The notes beneath the pieces were generated by a model. It was given only the letters and a program-made list of their open reading frames with translations, searched no databases and was not told the DNA's origin. Below are positions 42,501-46,200 of a stretch of DNA of 60,000 nucleotides, piece by piece (the first letter of the stretch is position 1; each line of letters opens with the position of its first letter). Source of the DNA: Owenia fusiformis (Eukaryota; Annelida; Polychaeta; Sabellida; Oweniidae); contig CAIIXF020000010.1 of assembly GCA_903813345.2 (NCBI GenBank), positions 23,481,740 to 23,541,739 of the forward strand. The letters run 5' to 3'. Both the position numbers and the translations under genes were made by a program.

Positions 42501-42647
42501 ATTGTCACGACAGAAGTCTAAATGGATATTATTAATCACCTTATTCTGTGGTTTATGTTCTAGCCATCCCTCGTGGTATTTTTCCTTTCGACCATCATGC
42601 GCACCGAACGACGACGAAGATCGCAATGACTGGCTATCATCCGCCAT
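403..42647 (-). CDS. STAP: STAP-family signal-transducing adaptor (PH + SH2 + long tyrosine-rich tail), 19 exons seen, 3' end outside window
   Basis: Exons in transcription order: 42540-42647, 39522-39605, 21685-21819, 21266-21322, 19806-20129, 15021-15070, 13242-13385, 12413-12467, 11887-12028, 11518-11553, 10024-10059, 9594-9641, 8908-8952, 8567-8584, 8333-8347, 8051-8224, 7375-7458, 5245-5703, 403-516. All have GT/AG borders and joining phases, giving about 709 codons. Residues ~26-128 form a PH domain ending in LWKAYIIGLGT; then DLLPGHRIDVQKAI, matching the linker of vertebrate STAP-1 (LLPGQVIKLHEV); then an SH2 domain at ~240-355 with LLRES (Arg280). The tail (~367 on) holds many SH2-docking tyrosines and ends in proline-rich sequence. 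Family members are cytosolic adaptors for tyrosine kinases and STATs. Vertebrate STAP-1/2 are about 300-400 residues, so this tail is unusually long. The gene is divergent from UBA6. Family assignment is firm; strict orthology to STAP1 or STAP2 is not shown. Confidence 0.88.
575..715. repeat. Degenerate hairpin related to the neighbouring MITE
   Basis: The left arm (GGTTATTTAATGGGAGG, GATACAGGGTATATC) is mirrored by the right arm (ACCCTGTATCAAAAATC, GCATTCAATAAC). The same words occur at 985-1130 and 56640-56725, so this is a decayed copy of one end of that family. Confidence 0.6.
905..1545. repeat. Composite palindromic MITE, copy 1
   Basis: Nested inverted repeats: one centred near 1060 (GGAGGTTTTGGATACAGGGA against its complement) and one centred near 1395 (GGGAGCGGGATGGATATAT against its complement). 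GTGTATCTCATACTTGAGTG at 1130 is mirrored by CACTCAAGTATGAGATACA at 1458. Opposite-orientation copies lie at 56296-56725 and, in part, at 15233-15485. Short open frames here are products of the palindrome, not genes. Confidence 0.75.
2085..2937. repeat. Minisatellite, about six copies of a ~148-bp unit
   Basis: Each unit carries CAAAATGGCCACCAGAAAAC, then AGTTAATC-GCTCTA, TTGATATCCTCTATCATGTG, TTTGGAGAAAATC and GGCGATGACAAGA. Copies start near 2092, 2230, 2401, 2549, 2694 and 2842, with some indels. Confidence 0.85.
3838..4860. repeat. 77-bp tandem satellite, about 13 copies
   Basis: The unit contains GGGTGAAATGTAACATGAAT, GATAGAATAATGGTGACATA and GAGGATATAGAAACGTTGAT. The unit is 77 bases, not a multiple of three, yet has no stop on the minus strand in any frame. 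That gives three overlapping open frames of 351-391 codons that repeat the same peptides in rotated order. Low-complexity His/Tyr/Ser/Ile-rich products like this are not credible genes. Confidence 0.9.
5245..5703 (-). CDS. STAP: STAP-like exon 18: multi-tyrosine segment
   Basis: A 459-base exon (153 codons, phase 1/1) encoding GAADDQIPYDCDSDSGE at its start and GVGEMYEELQPVQ at its end. Tyrosines in acidic settings include IPYDCD, MYDDT, SYLEP, VYEDT, AYYSDP and MYEEL. The intervening sequence is Ser/Asn/Gly-rich. The methionine-led open frame starting at 5644 is internal, since the exon frame extends upstream to a proper acceptor. Confidence 0.82.
5704..7374 (-). other. STAP-like intron 17
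   Basis: It contains the Tc1/mariner-type element at 5768-6506. The rest, including a short 89-codon open frame at 6773-7042, shows no conserved protein feature or exon signal. Confidence 0.5.
5768..6506. mobile_element. Non-autonomous Tc1/mariner-type element, TA target duplication
   Basis: Imperfect ~37-bp terminal inverted repeats begin CAGGGTGGGCCAAAAA on the left and, read inward from the right, CAGGGTGGACCAATAAAAA. Both ends are flanked by TA. The 739-bp interior has no transposase frame. A related end (GGCCCACCCTGTGGACA) is seen alone at 36940-36957. Confidence 0.75.
7375..7458 (-). CDS. STAP: STAP-like exon 17: FEELYMNM cassette
   Basis: Eighty-four bases, phase 1/1, with a GTAG donor. 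It encodes SQCRASDHLGEFEELYMNMH then IADEVTP. YMNM fits both the PI3K p85 consensus (YxxM) and the Grb2 consensus (YxN), as in CD28. Confidence 0.78.
7459..8050 (-). other. STAP-like intron 16, nothing seen
   Basis: Plain AT-rich intron of 592 bases without recognisable repeats or exons. Confidence 0.5.
8051..8224 (-). CDS. STAP: STAP-like exon 16: DLHTP, Ser/Asn-rich tail segment
   Basis: A 174-base exon, phase 1/1. It encodes LHTPAPGQVFSTLNPAFN, then RPRTTRLHSSPNIFSTN and RPSLRHNSSNPNLQQRG. There are several basic-x-x-Ser sites and no tyrosine. It looks disordered and probably phosphoserine-regulated (inference). Confidence 0.76.
8333..8347 (-). CDS. STAP: STAP-like microexon 15 (tentative), VTSS
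   Basis: Fifteen bases between an ACACAG acceptor and a GTTAAG donor, phase 1/1, giving VTSS and completing an Asp codon with exon 16. The splice sites are weaker than those of microexon 14. Confidence 0.33.
8567..8584 (-). CDS. STAP: STAP-like microexon 14 (tentative), SKMKR
   Basis: An 18-base open segment, phase 1/1, preceded by a very strong T-rich tract ending TTTTTTTGCAG and followed by a GTAATG donor. It would add FSKMKR. The frame fit and strong acceptor support it, but such a short exon needs a transcript read. Confidence 0.45.
8908..8952 (-). CDS. STAP: STAP-like exon 13: YENE cassette
   Basis: Forty-five bases, phase 1/1, with a TTCTCAG acceptor and GTAAGTG donor. It encodes NVKPDYENEDMIEQ. 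YENE is another acidic YxN Grb2-type site. Confidence 0.74.
8953..9593 (-). other. STAP-like intron 12, nothing seen
   Basis: AT-rich. No convincing exon or repeat. Confidence 0.45.
9594..9641 (-). CDS. STAP: STAP-like exon 12: helix-like cassette
   Basis: Forty-eight bases, phase 1/1, encoding VINEAAKNFASTAKK. Its acceptor and first codons are echoed by degenerate tandem copies in the adjoining intron (9642-9810). No motif is recognised. Confidence 0.66.
9630..9810. repeat. Degenerate tandem copies of the exon 12 acceptor region
   Basis: Variants of ATTTATGACATCTACAGAAG recur at about 9630, 9660, 9691, 9732 and 9790. Each carries the complement of the exon 12 splice acceptor and first codons. 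The array abuts and overlaps the exon. Confidence 0.6.
10024..10059 (-). CDS. STAP: STAP-like exon 11: YVNE cassette
   Basis: Thirty-six bases, phase 1/1, with a TTTAG acceptor and GTGAGA donor. It encodes IEDDDTLYVNEG/D. YVNE preceded by acidic residues is a typical Grb2 SH2 site (pYxN). Confidence 0.72.
10060..11517 (-). other. STAP-like intron 10, nothing recognised
   Basis: About 1.46 kb of AT-rich sequence. Short open frames (10133-10393, 9919-10179) lack any protein signature. A further small phase-1 cassette exon could be hidden here, but I could not find one. Confidence 0.4.
11518..11553 (-). CDS. STAP: STAP-like exon 10: short tail cassette (SLHTPEGFFPPG)
   Basis: Thirty-six bases, phase 1/1, with a CAG acceptor and GTGAGC donor, encoding SLHTPEGFFPPG. 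The SLHTP start recurs as DLHTP in exon 16, suggesting exon duplication within the tail. Confidence 0.72.
11887..12028 (-). CDS. STAP: STAP-like exon 9: SH2 C-terminal half, YEKQ motif
   Basis: A 142-base exon encoding PQPQRCLWDIMQYFLDH (SH2 alpha-B) and AVLFTEN, ending DPPYEKQIFP. It enters in phase 0 and leaves in phase 1, the point from which all later exons are phase 1/1. YEKQ fits the YxxQ pattern known for STAT3 SH2 binding and present in STAP-2; its use here is inferred only. Confidence 0.87.
12413..12467 (-). CDS. STAP: STAP-like exon 8: SH2 beta-D
   Basis: The 55-base exon encodes HYEVQRVAEGFKLNIQQC after completing a glycine codon. His-Tyr at the start matches the conserved beta-D histidine region of SH2 domains. 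Confidence 0.87.
12596..12799. mobile_element. Short MITE with GGGATGTAGCCAG/CTAGCTACACCC ends
   Basis: The left end GCAGGGATGTAGCCAG and right end CTAGCTACACCCATG are imperfect inverted repeats. Subterminal GGGTGCGATT and GCGATCGCACCC are also paired. About 200 bp, inside STAP-like intron 7, with no coding content. Confidence 0.6.
13242..13385 (-). CDS. STAP: STAP-like exon 7: SH2 core with phosphotyrosine-binding arginine
   Basis: The exon encodes WFFERCSRDQAESIL, then GSVLLRESTT and GSYVVSWRRVTGG. These are the alpha-A helix, beta-B strand with the FLVRES-like arginine (about residue 280), and beta-C strand of an SH2 domain. The arginine is intact, so phosphotyrosine binding is plausible. 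The donor is GTAAGT. Confidence 0.92.
13386..15020 (-). other. STAP-like intron 6, nothing recognised
   Basis: About 1.6 kb of AT-rich intron with no clear repeat, exon or RNA gene. Confidence 0.45.
15021..15070 (-). CDS. STAP: STAP-like exon 6: start of SH2 domain
   Basis: Fifty bases encode KHKFWNGVDRAGTPAP plus the first two bases of a serine codon. It joins exon 7 to give a Ser-Trp-Phe-Phe SH2 entry. Confidence 0.82.
15233..15485. repeat. Partial copy of the palindromic MITE
   Basis: Contains GTATCTCATACTTGAGTTGG, GAGGAGCGGGCAGGATATAT and GTCCCGCTCCAGGCCAAATG, as in the copies at 905-1545 and 56296-56725. It merges on the right into the 396-bp duplicated unit. Confidence 0.7.
15407..16195. 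repeat. Tandem direct duplication, 396-bp unit
   Basis: The segment starting CAGTATAATGATGCACTG at 15409 recurs at 15805 with very few changes, including an identical 71-codon open frame on the minus strand (15486-15701 and 15882-16097). Near identity implies a recent duplication. The unit is repeat sequence rich in AAAATGGC words and not a gene. Confidence 0.85.
15597..16603. mobile_element. Repetitive element ending in GGAC satellite and TTCGATGGGATAA, copy 1
   Basis: It carries CAACGCCAAAGCGTAGC near the left, repeated AAATGGCCGCC-like and ACTACTTTTCGAGTTA words, then a GGACGGACGGACAGACGG microsatellite (about 16489-16560) and the end CGAACTTTGTTCGATGGGAT. The second copy at 23290-24140 has the same order. 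GTTCGATGGGAT at the right mirrors ATCCCATCGAAC at the left of copy 2, suggesting terminal inverted repeats. Class unknown. Confidence 0.7.
16992..17306 (-). pseudogene. Non-LTR retrotransposon remnant (C-terminal Cys/His motif of reverse transcriptase protein)
   Basis: A 104-codon open frame contains LLCDQCGVNDTIVHHFIKYN followed by KVKDIW. The CxxCG...DT..H...(C)...W pattern is typical of the C-terminal zinc-knuckle region of LINE ORF2 proteins; the final Cys is replaced by Tyr here. No RT domain is visible next to it, so it is a 5'-truncated, decayed copy. Confidence 0.55.
18280..18858. mobile_element. 579-bp foldback element, 5-bp target duplication ATTAT
   Basis: Arms of about 200 bp: CACTGGTCAGTATCAAGTGA at the left end is complementary to TCGCTTGATACTGACCAGTG at the right end. 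Flanks are ATTAT on both sides (18275-18279, 18859-18863). No coding capacity. Confidence 0.8.
18900..19115. repeat. Degenerate short tandem repeat (ACAAATGTAACAT words)
   Basis: Words such as ACAAATGTAACA, ACCAAACAAATGTAA and ACTAGACAAATGTAAC recur irregularly. An old minisatellite in STAP-like intron 5. Confidence 0.55.
19806..20129 (-). CDS. STAP: STAP-like exon 5: LLPG linker and PH-SH2 spacer
   Basis: A 324-base exon (108 codons, phase 0/0). It opens GSLPSDLDLLPGHRIDVQKA, the stretch most diagnostic of the STAP family. It is then rich in Ser/Pro/Gly (PALPGRRPS, VSTPGVSFDSSSGGS). It contains GDYINTRG, a YxN motif of the kind bound by the Grb2 SH2 domain, and ends DEPYM. The donor GTAGGT after ATG keeps phase 0; the second possible donor four bases on does not. 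Confidence 0.87.
20308..21113. mobile_element. 806-bp foldback element, 5-bp target duplication AATAT
   Basis: The left arm starts CAGGCCTCCTGGACTTC and the right arm ends GAAGTCTAGGAGGCCTG. Inner words (GATTCTCACATCGCGAAC, CACCATTTCCTCG) are mirrored near 21000. Flanks are AATAT on each side. A second hairpin (GGGCTAGGCACAAA against TTTGTGCCTAGCCC, about 20700-20750) sits inside. The 111-codon open frame here is shadow. Confidence 0.8.
21266..21322 (-). CDS. STAP: STAP-like exon 4: PH C-terminal helix
   Basis: These 57 bases (phase 0/0) encode CEQRNDRDLWKAYIIGLGT. The invariant PH-domain tryptophan is in DLWKAYI, equivalent to the EEWRGFI stretch of vertebrate STAP-1. The donor is GTTAGT; GTATAT four bases on is an alternative but would break the phase with exon 5. 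Confidence 0.85.
21685..21819 (-). CDS. STAP: STAP-like exon 3: PH domain middle
   Basis: The exon is 135 bases, phase 0/0. It starts LVGMLPLGKDTECKNG, continues GPYKLEVIVSIFGMQNKR and ends VNKFK before GTAAG. The hydrophobic alternation fits PH strands 5-6, with a polar loop (KNGTDGKKG) between them. Confidence 0.85.
23290..24140. mobile_element. Repetitive element ending in GGAC satellite, copy 2
   Basis: It begins AACAACGGCAACGCCAAAGC then GAATCCCATCGAAC. It holds several internal repeats of TACCAAAAGTGTCATTAGAC and CACTACTTTTCGAGTTATAG, then a GGACGGACAGACGGACGG run, and ends CGAACTTTGTTCGATGGGAT. Same architecture as copy 1. Open frames in it reflect the repeats. Confidence 0.72.
24324..24680. 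mobile_element. Small TA-flanked inverted-repeat element
   Basis: GTGACACAAAAAATGACACC at about 24330 is mirrored by GGTGTCATTTTTTGTGTCAC at 24652. The right end reads CCCTGTATA. About 355 bp, mariner-type MITE by its TA ends. Confidence 0.6.
24850..25478. repeat. 51-bp tandem satellite, about 12 copies
   Basis: The unit contains AAGGTCATATTTACAAGAT, TAACTAAAAGTTCAATATA and TGGGTGACATGTC. The period of 51 keeps frame, hence an open frame on the minus strand that is not a gene. Confidence 0.88.
25490..26732. mobile_element. pogo/Tigger-like element remnant with TA target site
   Basis: Terminal inverted repeats: CAGTAAAACCTGTATATCTG at the left, and CAGTAAAACCTGTCTAATCC read inward from the right. 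Both are flanked by TA. Subterminal TCTGAACACCT words are repeated. An 81-codon fragment (26138-26383, plus strand) ends KKQTTMKDLFKQK. Related solo copies occur at 38722-38897 and, as an end fragment, at 30285-30330. Confidence 0.72.
26138..26383 (+). pseudogene. Possible C-terminal transposase fragment with PIP-box-like end
   Basis: The open frame ends in QTTMKDLF, close to the PCNA-interacting PIP box (Q-x-x-hydrophobic-x-x-aromatic-aromatic), with Leu at the first aromatic place. pogo-type transposases are known to have a C-terminal PIP box. Its position inside a pogo-like element supports a decayed transposase tail. No DDE core is visible. Confidence 0.4.
27347..29050. mobile_element. 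Candidate hAT-like element containing a 430-bp foldback
   Basis: The ends CAGAGGTGGCG (27347) and CGCCACCGCTG (to 29050) are inverted repeats of hAT style. No clean 8-bp target duplication was seen. Inside, 27354-27783 is a near-continuous palindrome (CTCAATTGAGTCACATGTTA against its complement) centred near 27570. Confidence 0.45.
29480..29970. mobile_element. PIF/Harbinger-like MITE, TTA target duplication
   Basis: The left end CACCCCAGTCACATTTCC and right end AAATGTGACTGGGGTG are flanked by TTA on both sides. The arms are GC-rich (CTACGGC, GCCGCAGAA) against an AT-rich background. 491 bp, no coding capacity. Confidence 0.72.
30871..31115. mobile_element. 245-bp TTAA-flanked MITE
   Basis: GGTACAGCTGGAAAATAACA at the left mirrors TGTTATTCCCAGCTGTACC at the right, with TTAA on each side. 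piggyBac- or Kolobok-type target site. Confidence 0.72.
31519..31870 (-). pseudogene. Mariner transposase fragments
   Basis: The right part reads GDNFPPYRAHISKDAVVEAF, resembling the mariner block around the third catalytic acid (D-N-x-P-x-H...). The left part reads NEAVIKAFNGSLQSLN...FKDRVKRCLNCIDFGSDYF, matching the usual mariner C-terminus. The frame is broken between them. Non-functional. Confidence 0.6.
31892..32620. repeat. Palindromic minisatellite of ~15-bp units with strand switch
   Basis: From 31892 to about 32280 units read TTCCCATTTCGCCCC; from about 32283 to 32620 they read GGGGCGAAATGGGAA. The whole array is thus one imperfect inverted repeat centred at about 32281. Several overlapping open frames (Pro/Phe/His-rich or Gly/Lys-rich) come only from the repeat. 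Confidence 0.9.
33155..33460. repeat. Inverted repeat, about 305 bp
   Basis: Left words TTCCGAACCTCATTGGAACA and AGGAAATTTTGGTTGATTT are mirrored by AAATCAACCTAAATTTCC and TGTTCCAACGAGGTTCGGAA. A diverged copy sits at 45250-45505 inside the TTAA element. Confidence 0.7.
33588..36552. mobile_element. 2.96-kb element with CACTGGGG ends and GATGCAACAACACC subterminal repeats
   Basis: Long terminal inverted repeats (about 270-300 bp each) begin CACTGGGGGGTATCGTGATG and end CATCACGATACTCCCCAGTG. ATAGA flanks both sides (33583-33587, 36553-36557). Near each tip is a 13-bp-stem hairpin (GATGCAACAACAC). The word GATGCAACAACACC recurs several times in each terminal region. The interior (34580-35290) holds three related ~150-bp hairpins. 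No transposase frame. Confidence 0.78.
34580..35290. repeat. Three related hairpins inside the 2.96-kb element
   Basis: Units near 34590-34760, 34940-35090 and 35120-35280 each carry ACAATTGT, ACCTCTC-TTCGGTCAAC, AACAGTA and GGTATACAATTTTGCC with paired arms. A degenerate array of about 170- to 350-bp spacing. Confidence 0.6.
37913..38549. mobile_element. 637-bp palindromic MITE with TA target site
   Basis: GTAGCCTGGCCAGAACAAGT at the left mirrors ACTTGTTTTGGCCAGGCTAC at the right, TA on each side. The arms are long (ATGACCCATCAACAGAATAT and its complement flank the loop near 38100-38350). Confidence 0.75.
38722..38897. mobile_element. Short pogo-like MITE
   Basis: It starts CAATAGAACCTGTCTCT and ends AGGTGTTACTG with TA flanks. 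Internal TTCGGATTAG words match the element at 25490-26732. 176 bp. Confidence 0.6.
39522..39605 (-). CDS. STAP: STAP-like exon 2: PH domain core
   Basis: This 84-base exon (phase 0/0) encodes NQWTKYWVVLKGDQIFIFKN followed by KSTQNPDN. The pattern W-x-x-x-WVVLKG-x-x-IFIFK is the canonical second to fourth strand of PH domains. It has an AG acceptor after a TTTC tract and a GTAAG donor. It is separated from exon 3 by an intron of about 17.7 kb. Confidence 0.88.
39900..39990 (-). repeat. tRNA-like SINE head or tRNA pseudogene
   Basis: Read on the minus strand, TGGCGCAATTGGTTA fits the pol III box A and AATTCGAAACC fits box B, about 45-50 bases apart. The intervening sequence does not fold as a full tRNA by eye. 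A tRNA-derived SINE is the likeliest reading. Confidence 0.42.
40814..41230. mobile_element. 417-bp MITE with GATGCGAGTAG/CTACTCGCATC ends, copy 1
   Basis: Ends are short inverted repeats. The interior (ACCAGGTGGCTAATTCGGG, CTTAAACTTGAATAATCATC) recurs in opposite orientation at 48136-48546. Confidence 0.72.
41280..41884. mobile_element. 605-bp TTAA-flanked foldback element
   Basis: AGGAGTATTCCTTGCCA at the left mirrors TGGCAAGGAATATTCCT at the right, with TTAA on both sides. Arms extend about 200 bp (GGAAGTGATGTCATCGACTC against GAGTTGATGACATCACTTCC). Confidence 0.8.
42540..42647 (-). CDS. STAP: STAP-like exon 1: start codon and first strand of PH domain
   Basis: Reading leftwards from the ATG at 42647 the exon encodes 36 residues, starting MADDSQSLRSS and ending EGWLEHKPQNK just before a GTGATT donor (phase 0). 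EGWLEHK is the usual first beta strand of a PH domain. A serine run sits just before it. This ATG was chosen because the open frame joins exon 2 in phase and an ETS/CRE/CCAAT cluster lies 235-320 bases upstream. Confidence 0.85.
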
Positions 42648-42779
42648 GATTTAATAGAAATTTAAAACTTTTCAGAACTTTTTGAACGCAAATTTCTTCA
42701 GTCAAGGTTTGCAGATTTTGATGTTTGATACTCCAAAACGATCCTTGTCATGTTATCCATTAGCCTGTGTCACTTTGAC

Positions 42780-43040
42780 AGTTGGAATATCAGTACTATA
42801 GCATACTTTTAATGCTTTGTCGGGAGCATATTTTGCACCTTTCTCTCTACTTCAATGCTTCTTGTTATGATGTTTCACGACCCGGAAGTACAATTCGGGT
42901 TGACGTGACCCAAAGTTTTGTGGTATATAGATGGTGCTCATTCTTCTAGTGCTCAATGGGACCAATCAGATTTGCGCTTTCATATTCATTCGGGAATATT
43001 GTCTACTTTGGAAAAATCCAACCAAATTTTGGAAAAGGTA
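42780..43040. promoter_or_regulatory. Candidate divergent promoter: ETS, CRE-like and CCAAT sites
   Basis: CCGGAAGT (42882-42889) is a consensus ETS site, TGACGTGA (42901-42908) a CRE/ATF-like site, and ACCAATCAG (42961-42969) an NF-Y CCAAT box, all within 90 bases. They lie 235-320 bases upstream of the STAP-like ATG. No TATA box is evident. Such clusters are common in bidirectional promoters. A GGAAAAG/GTAGTA donor-like site at 43037 could end a UBA6 5' UTR exon (speculative). Confidence 0.5.
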
Positions 43041-43350
43041 GTATAACTATTTATTGTATTGCAGTGGTAATTATACATTTCCAAGAATTCTAGATCCATA
43101 TACGTTTTATGCACGGACATCTAATACGTTCTTCGAATTGCCCTATTTGAAGTCCCAGAATTTCGCCAGAAACATTCTCTCTGACTGTGGTTTTATGCAA
43201 TTTTTGAACTTTGTCACTTTGTGTTAAATCATCTAAATTACAATGTTCAGTGCATGGCGTTTCTTTCTCGCCAGTCAAAAATTATTCTGAAAATTGATTA
43301 GAATCTATTTGATGTTCACTTCCAAGTTCCAGTTCCAGTCCACTCTTTTG

Positions 43351-44262
43351 CCTATGTTTATAGAACCTATGGAAAGGGGGTTTTGTCACGTAATCACGTC
43401 AGGTGGTAATACGTTTTCACGTCACACGTTACTCATCAGAATTACTTTCATGTTTCACGCCTTTGATCATCAAAAGATTACATTCACCATGGGCTTTCAA
43501 TAAGTTGAAAGCCCATGCATTCACGTTTCACGAAGATCAAATATCATTATATTCACGTTTCAGGGGTGTTAAATAAATCGCTAAACTGTCCAATGGTGAA
43601 ACACAGACTCAGCGAAATCTCTCTCCATTTTGCTTGTCGAAATCACTCTCCATTTTGCTTGTAAGACTTGCAAAGTCCAGACGATGGTCTCATAGTCCAG
43701 ATATCTCAGTATATCAGGTCGATCTTTGTATTCGCCGGATTGGCTTGCTATTGGTTGAATTTCTAATAAGTCGTTATTCTCGACCAATCAAAATAGAAGA
43801 AAAGAAATTAAAATATTAATATCCCGATGGTATTACACCTCTCTTATGTTAATCTTTGTCGCGATTTGTAACTGGTGTTCTGATTGGCTAAAAACAAAAG
43901 AGTTTAGAAATAGGAACTAATTACATTTGAGTTTACAAAGTCGACAAATAAGATGTATCACAAAAGTGAACGTAGGATCAAATGTATTTTCGCTGAATGA
44001 AGTTTCATTTATTCTTAAAACGTAGCACAAAATAACGAGACTGAACGGCACCACGGAGGTCTCATAATTCAAAATACGATGCACGAGGAAATGTTTATTG
44101 ACTTCACGATGCACGGGATTAACTTCATGAACGTCTGCACAGACCTGCAGGACTTGCATTTCACGTTTCTCGTTTAATCAAAATCCACTAAAACGCTGCA
44201 CGCCCGAACCCTTTCCATAGCCTCTTTATACATGGGCTTTCAATCTAGTTGAAAGCTCATGG
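43351..44262. repeat. Region bounded by paired hairpins and short inverted ends
   Basis: TTTATAGAACCTATGGAAAG near 43351 is mirrored (imperfectly) by CCCTTTCCATAGCCTCTTTA near 44211. CATGGGCTTTCAA...TTGAAAGCCCATG forms a perfect 13-bp stem with a 4-base loop at 43488-43517; a near copy lies at 44231-44261. Possibly an old transposon in the intergenic region. Confidence 0.5.
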
Positions 44263-44546
44263 TTTATATCCCATAAATATGGGCTTGATTTCTGAAATAG
44301 ACTCTAGCCCTACTCGTGTAATGAAATCTTGTGGTTGAAAAACATTGTCAGTAGGGGAAATGGTCTTATCATCACACGGGTACTCAGAAAAAACTACTGA
44401 CAATTTCAAATGATAAATTCAACTTACGATGAGGGTATGACACGAAAGAACATCCTTTCTTCTTCAATCTTAGTCATAGTTGACAATGCTCAAGGCCCCT
44501 TAGACTCGCATGCATGGTGATCCTATTATTGCAGTAATAAAAATGA

Positions 44547-44588
44547 TTGTAAGATCCCTAAAATTGAATATTATTCTTGTTTACTTAA
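44547..44588. repeat. Orphan left piece of the 69-bp array
   Basis: GTAAGATCCCTAAAATTGAA followed by TATTATTCTTGTTTACTTAA matches the array at 45749-46146. The TTAA foldback inserted between the two. Confidence 0.75.
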
Positions 44589-45744
44589 GGTGTGGTGGTA
44601 GTTAACAGGAAGTGACAAAACAAAAAGTGACAAAACCATGCTGGATTTTGAAAAAATTTTGAACCAAGATAACAGAGTTCTGTTTTGACCTCCAGTCAGT
44701 TTAATTAGTTCCACCTGTTATTTGCATGACCAGGATCACAATGTACATGGTCAAAATGACCCTAAACATGATGAAATAACTTTTTCAGCCCTCTGAAAAT
44801 GTGACTGAAAAATAGCTAAAAGTAGGCGCTTAAAGGAAAGGTCACTGAACAGAATCTTTTGAATTTTTCAGAAAATGTGCCCAATATACTGCTCTAAATG
44901 ATACAATTTTGAAAATTTGATGTTATTCATAGAAAAAAAAAACTTCATTGAAAAGCAATCTAGTTTCCTTTTTATGACCGTCGTTTTTGTTTCAGACAAT
45001 TTTCTCAAAGGATAGGTATCAATAAGGTGAACTGAATTCAACAATGTTTTTCTTTTAAACCAATTATTGAAAACATTTTGTAAAAAAACACAGTCCTTTA
45101 TATAATGTTGACTGACTGGCAACAATTTAGTGCAAAAATTATTTAGATATATTTTATATAACTACTTTTGTTAACATTTTTTTGTTTTTTTTAGTGCAAT
45201 TGTTTTTTGTTCCTTTCTACCAATTCTTGGGAATGAAATAAAATGTCTTTTTCAGAACCTTGTTGGAACAAAATAGCATATACAACATTTTCTTCGACCT
45301 CTCAATATTATAGTTATACAAAGGAAATTTTGGTTGATTTAATAAAAAGTATGCAAAAACTTAAAACAAAACCCCCCAAAATGATAAAAATTAAGATAAA
45401 CTTTTTATTTCAGATACTTTTTTACAATCAACCAAACTTTCCTTTGTACAGTTACACTACAAAACGCATGTGTTTATGTCATTTTGTTCCAATGATGTTC
45501 CTAAGCGCCTACTTTTAACTATTTTTCAGTCATATTTTCATAGGGCTGAAAGGTTATTTCATCATGTTTAGGTTCATTCTGAGCATTTCCATTGTGGTCC
45601 TGGTCATGTAAATGATATGCGGTACTAGTTAAACTGACTGGAGGTCAAAACAGAACTTTGTTATCTTGGTTTAAAAAATTGTCAAAATCCAGCATGGTTT
45701 TGAAACTTTTTGTTTTGTCACTTCCTGTTAACTATCACTGCACC
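44589..45744. mobile_element. 1156-bp TTAA-flanked foldback element with a nested inverted repeat
   Basis: GGTGTGGTGGTAGTTAACAG at the left mirrors CTGTTAACTATCACTGCACC at the right; TTAA on both sides. Arms of about 240 bp (TGACCTCCAGTCAGTTTAA, AGTAGGCGCTTA). A second inverted repeat (45250-45505), related to 33155-33460, lies inside. No transposase. Confidence 0.8.
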
Positions 45745-45748
45745 TTAA

Positions 45749-46200
45749 AGATCTGCCACCATCAGGATTGCCACTTGTAAGATGCCTAAAATTGAATATT
45801 ATTCTTGTTTACTTAAAGGTCTACCACCATCAGGATTGATGCCTAAAATTGAATATTATTCTTGTTTACTTAAAGGTTTACCACCATCAGGATTGCCACT
45901 TGTAAGACGCCTAAAATTGAATATTATTTTTGTTTACTTAAAGATCTACCACCATCAAGATTGCCACTTGTAAGATCCCTTAAATTGAATATCATTCTTG
46001 TTTACTTAAAGATCTACCACCATCAAGATTGCCACTTGTAAGATGCCTAAAACTGAATGTTATTCTTGTTTATTTAAAGATCTACCACCATCAAGATTGT
46101 CACTTGTAAAATGCCTAAACTTGAATATTATTCTTGTTACTTAAAGGTCTACCACCATCAAGATTGCTGCTTGTAAGAAGCCTCGTATAGAAGACTACGT
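45749..46200 (+). repeat. ~69-bp tandem array running into the first UBA6 exon
   Basis: Six units of TCTACCACCATCAAGATTGC, CACTTGTAAGATGCCTAAAA and TTGAATATTATTCTTGTTTA followed by CTTAAAG precede a seventh, diverged unit that is the start of the coding exon (ACCACCATCAAGATTGCTGC, TTGTAAGAAGCCTCGTATAG). Unit 2 lacks about 10 bases. A 63-codon open frame (45782-45973) is a by-product. Confidence 0.85.

Larger units (their letters stand above)
39606..42539 (-). other. STAP-like intron 1
   Basis: Contains the tRNA-like segment, the elements at 40814-41230 and 41280-41884, and C-rich runs at 41945 and 42380-42450. No other gene seen. Confidence 0.55.

Noticed and set aside
45782-45973. 63-codon frame starting MPKIEYYSC as the true UBA6 start
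   Set aside because: It repeats internally with the 69-bp array and shifts frame before reaching the exon. Resemblance to KKPRIEDY reflects the shared repeat origin.
45749-46146. CRISPR-like array
   Set aside because: Contiguous direct repeats without unique spacers in a eukaryotic locus; a minisatellite.
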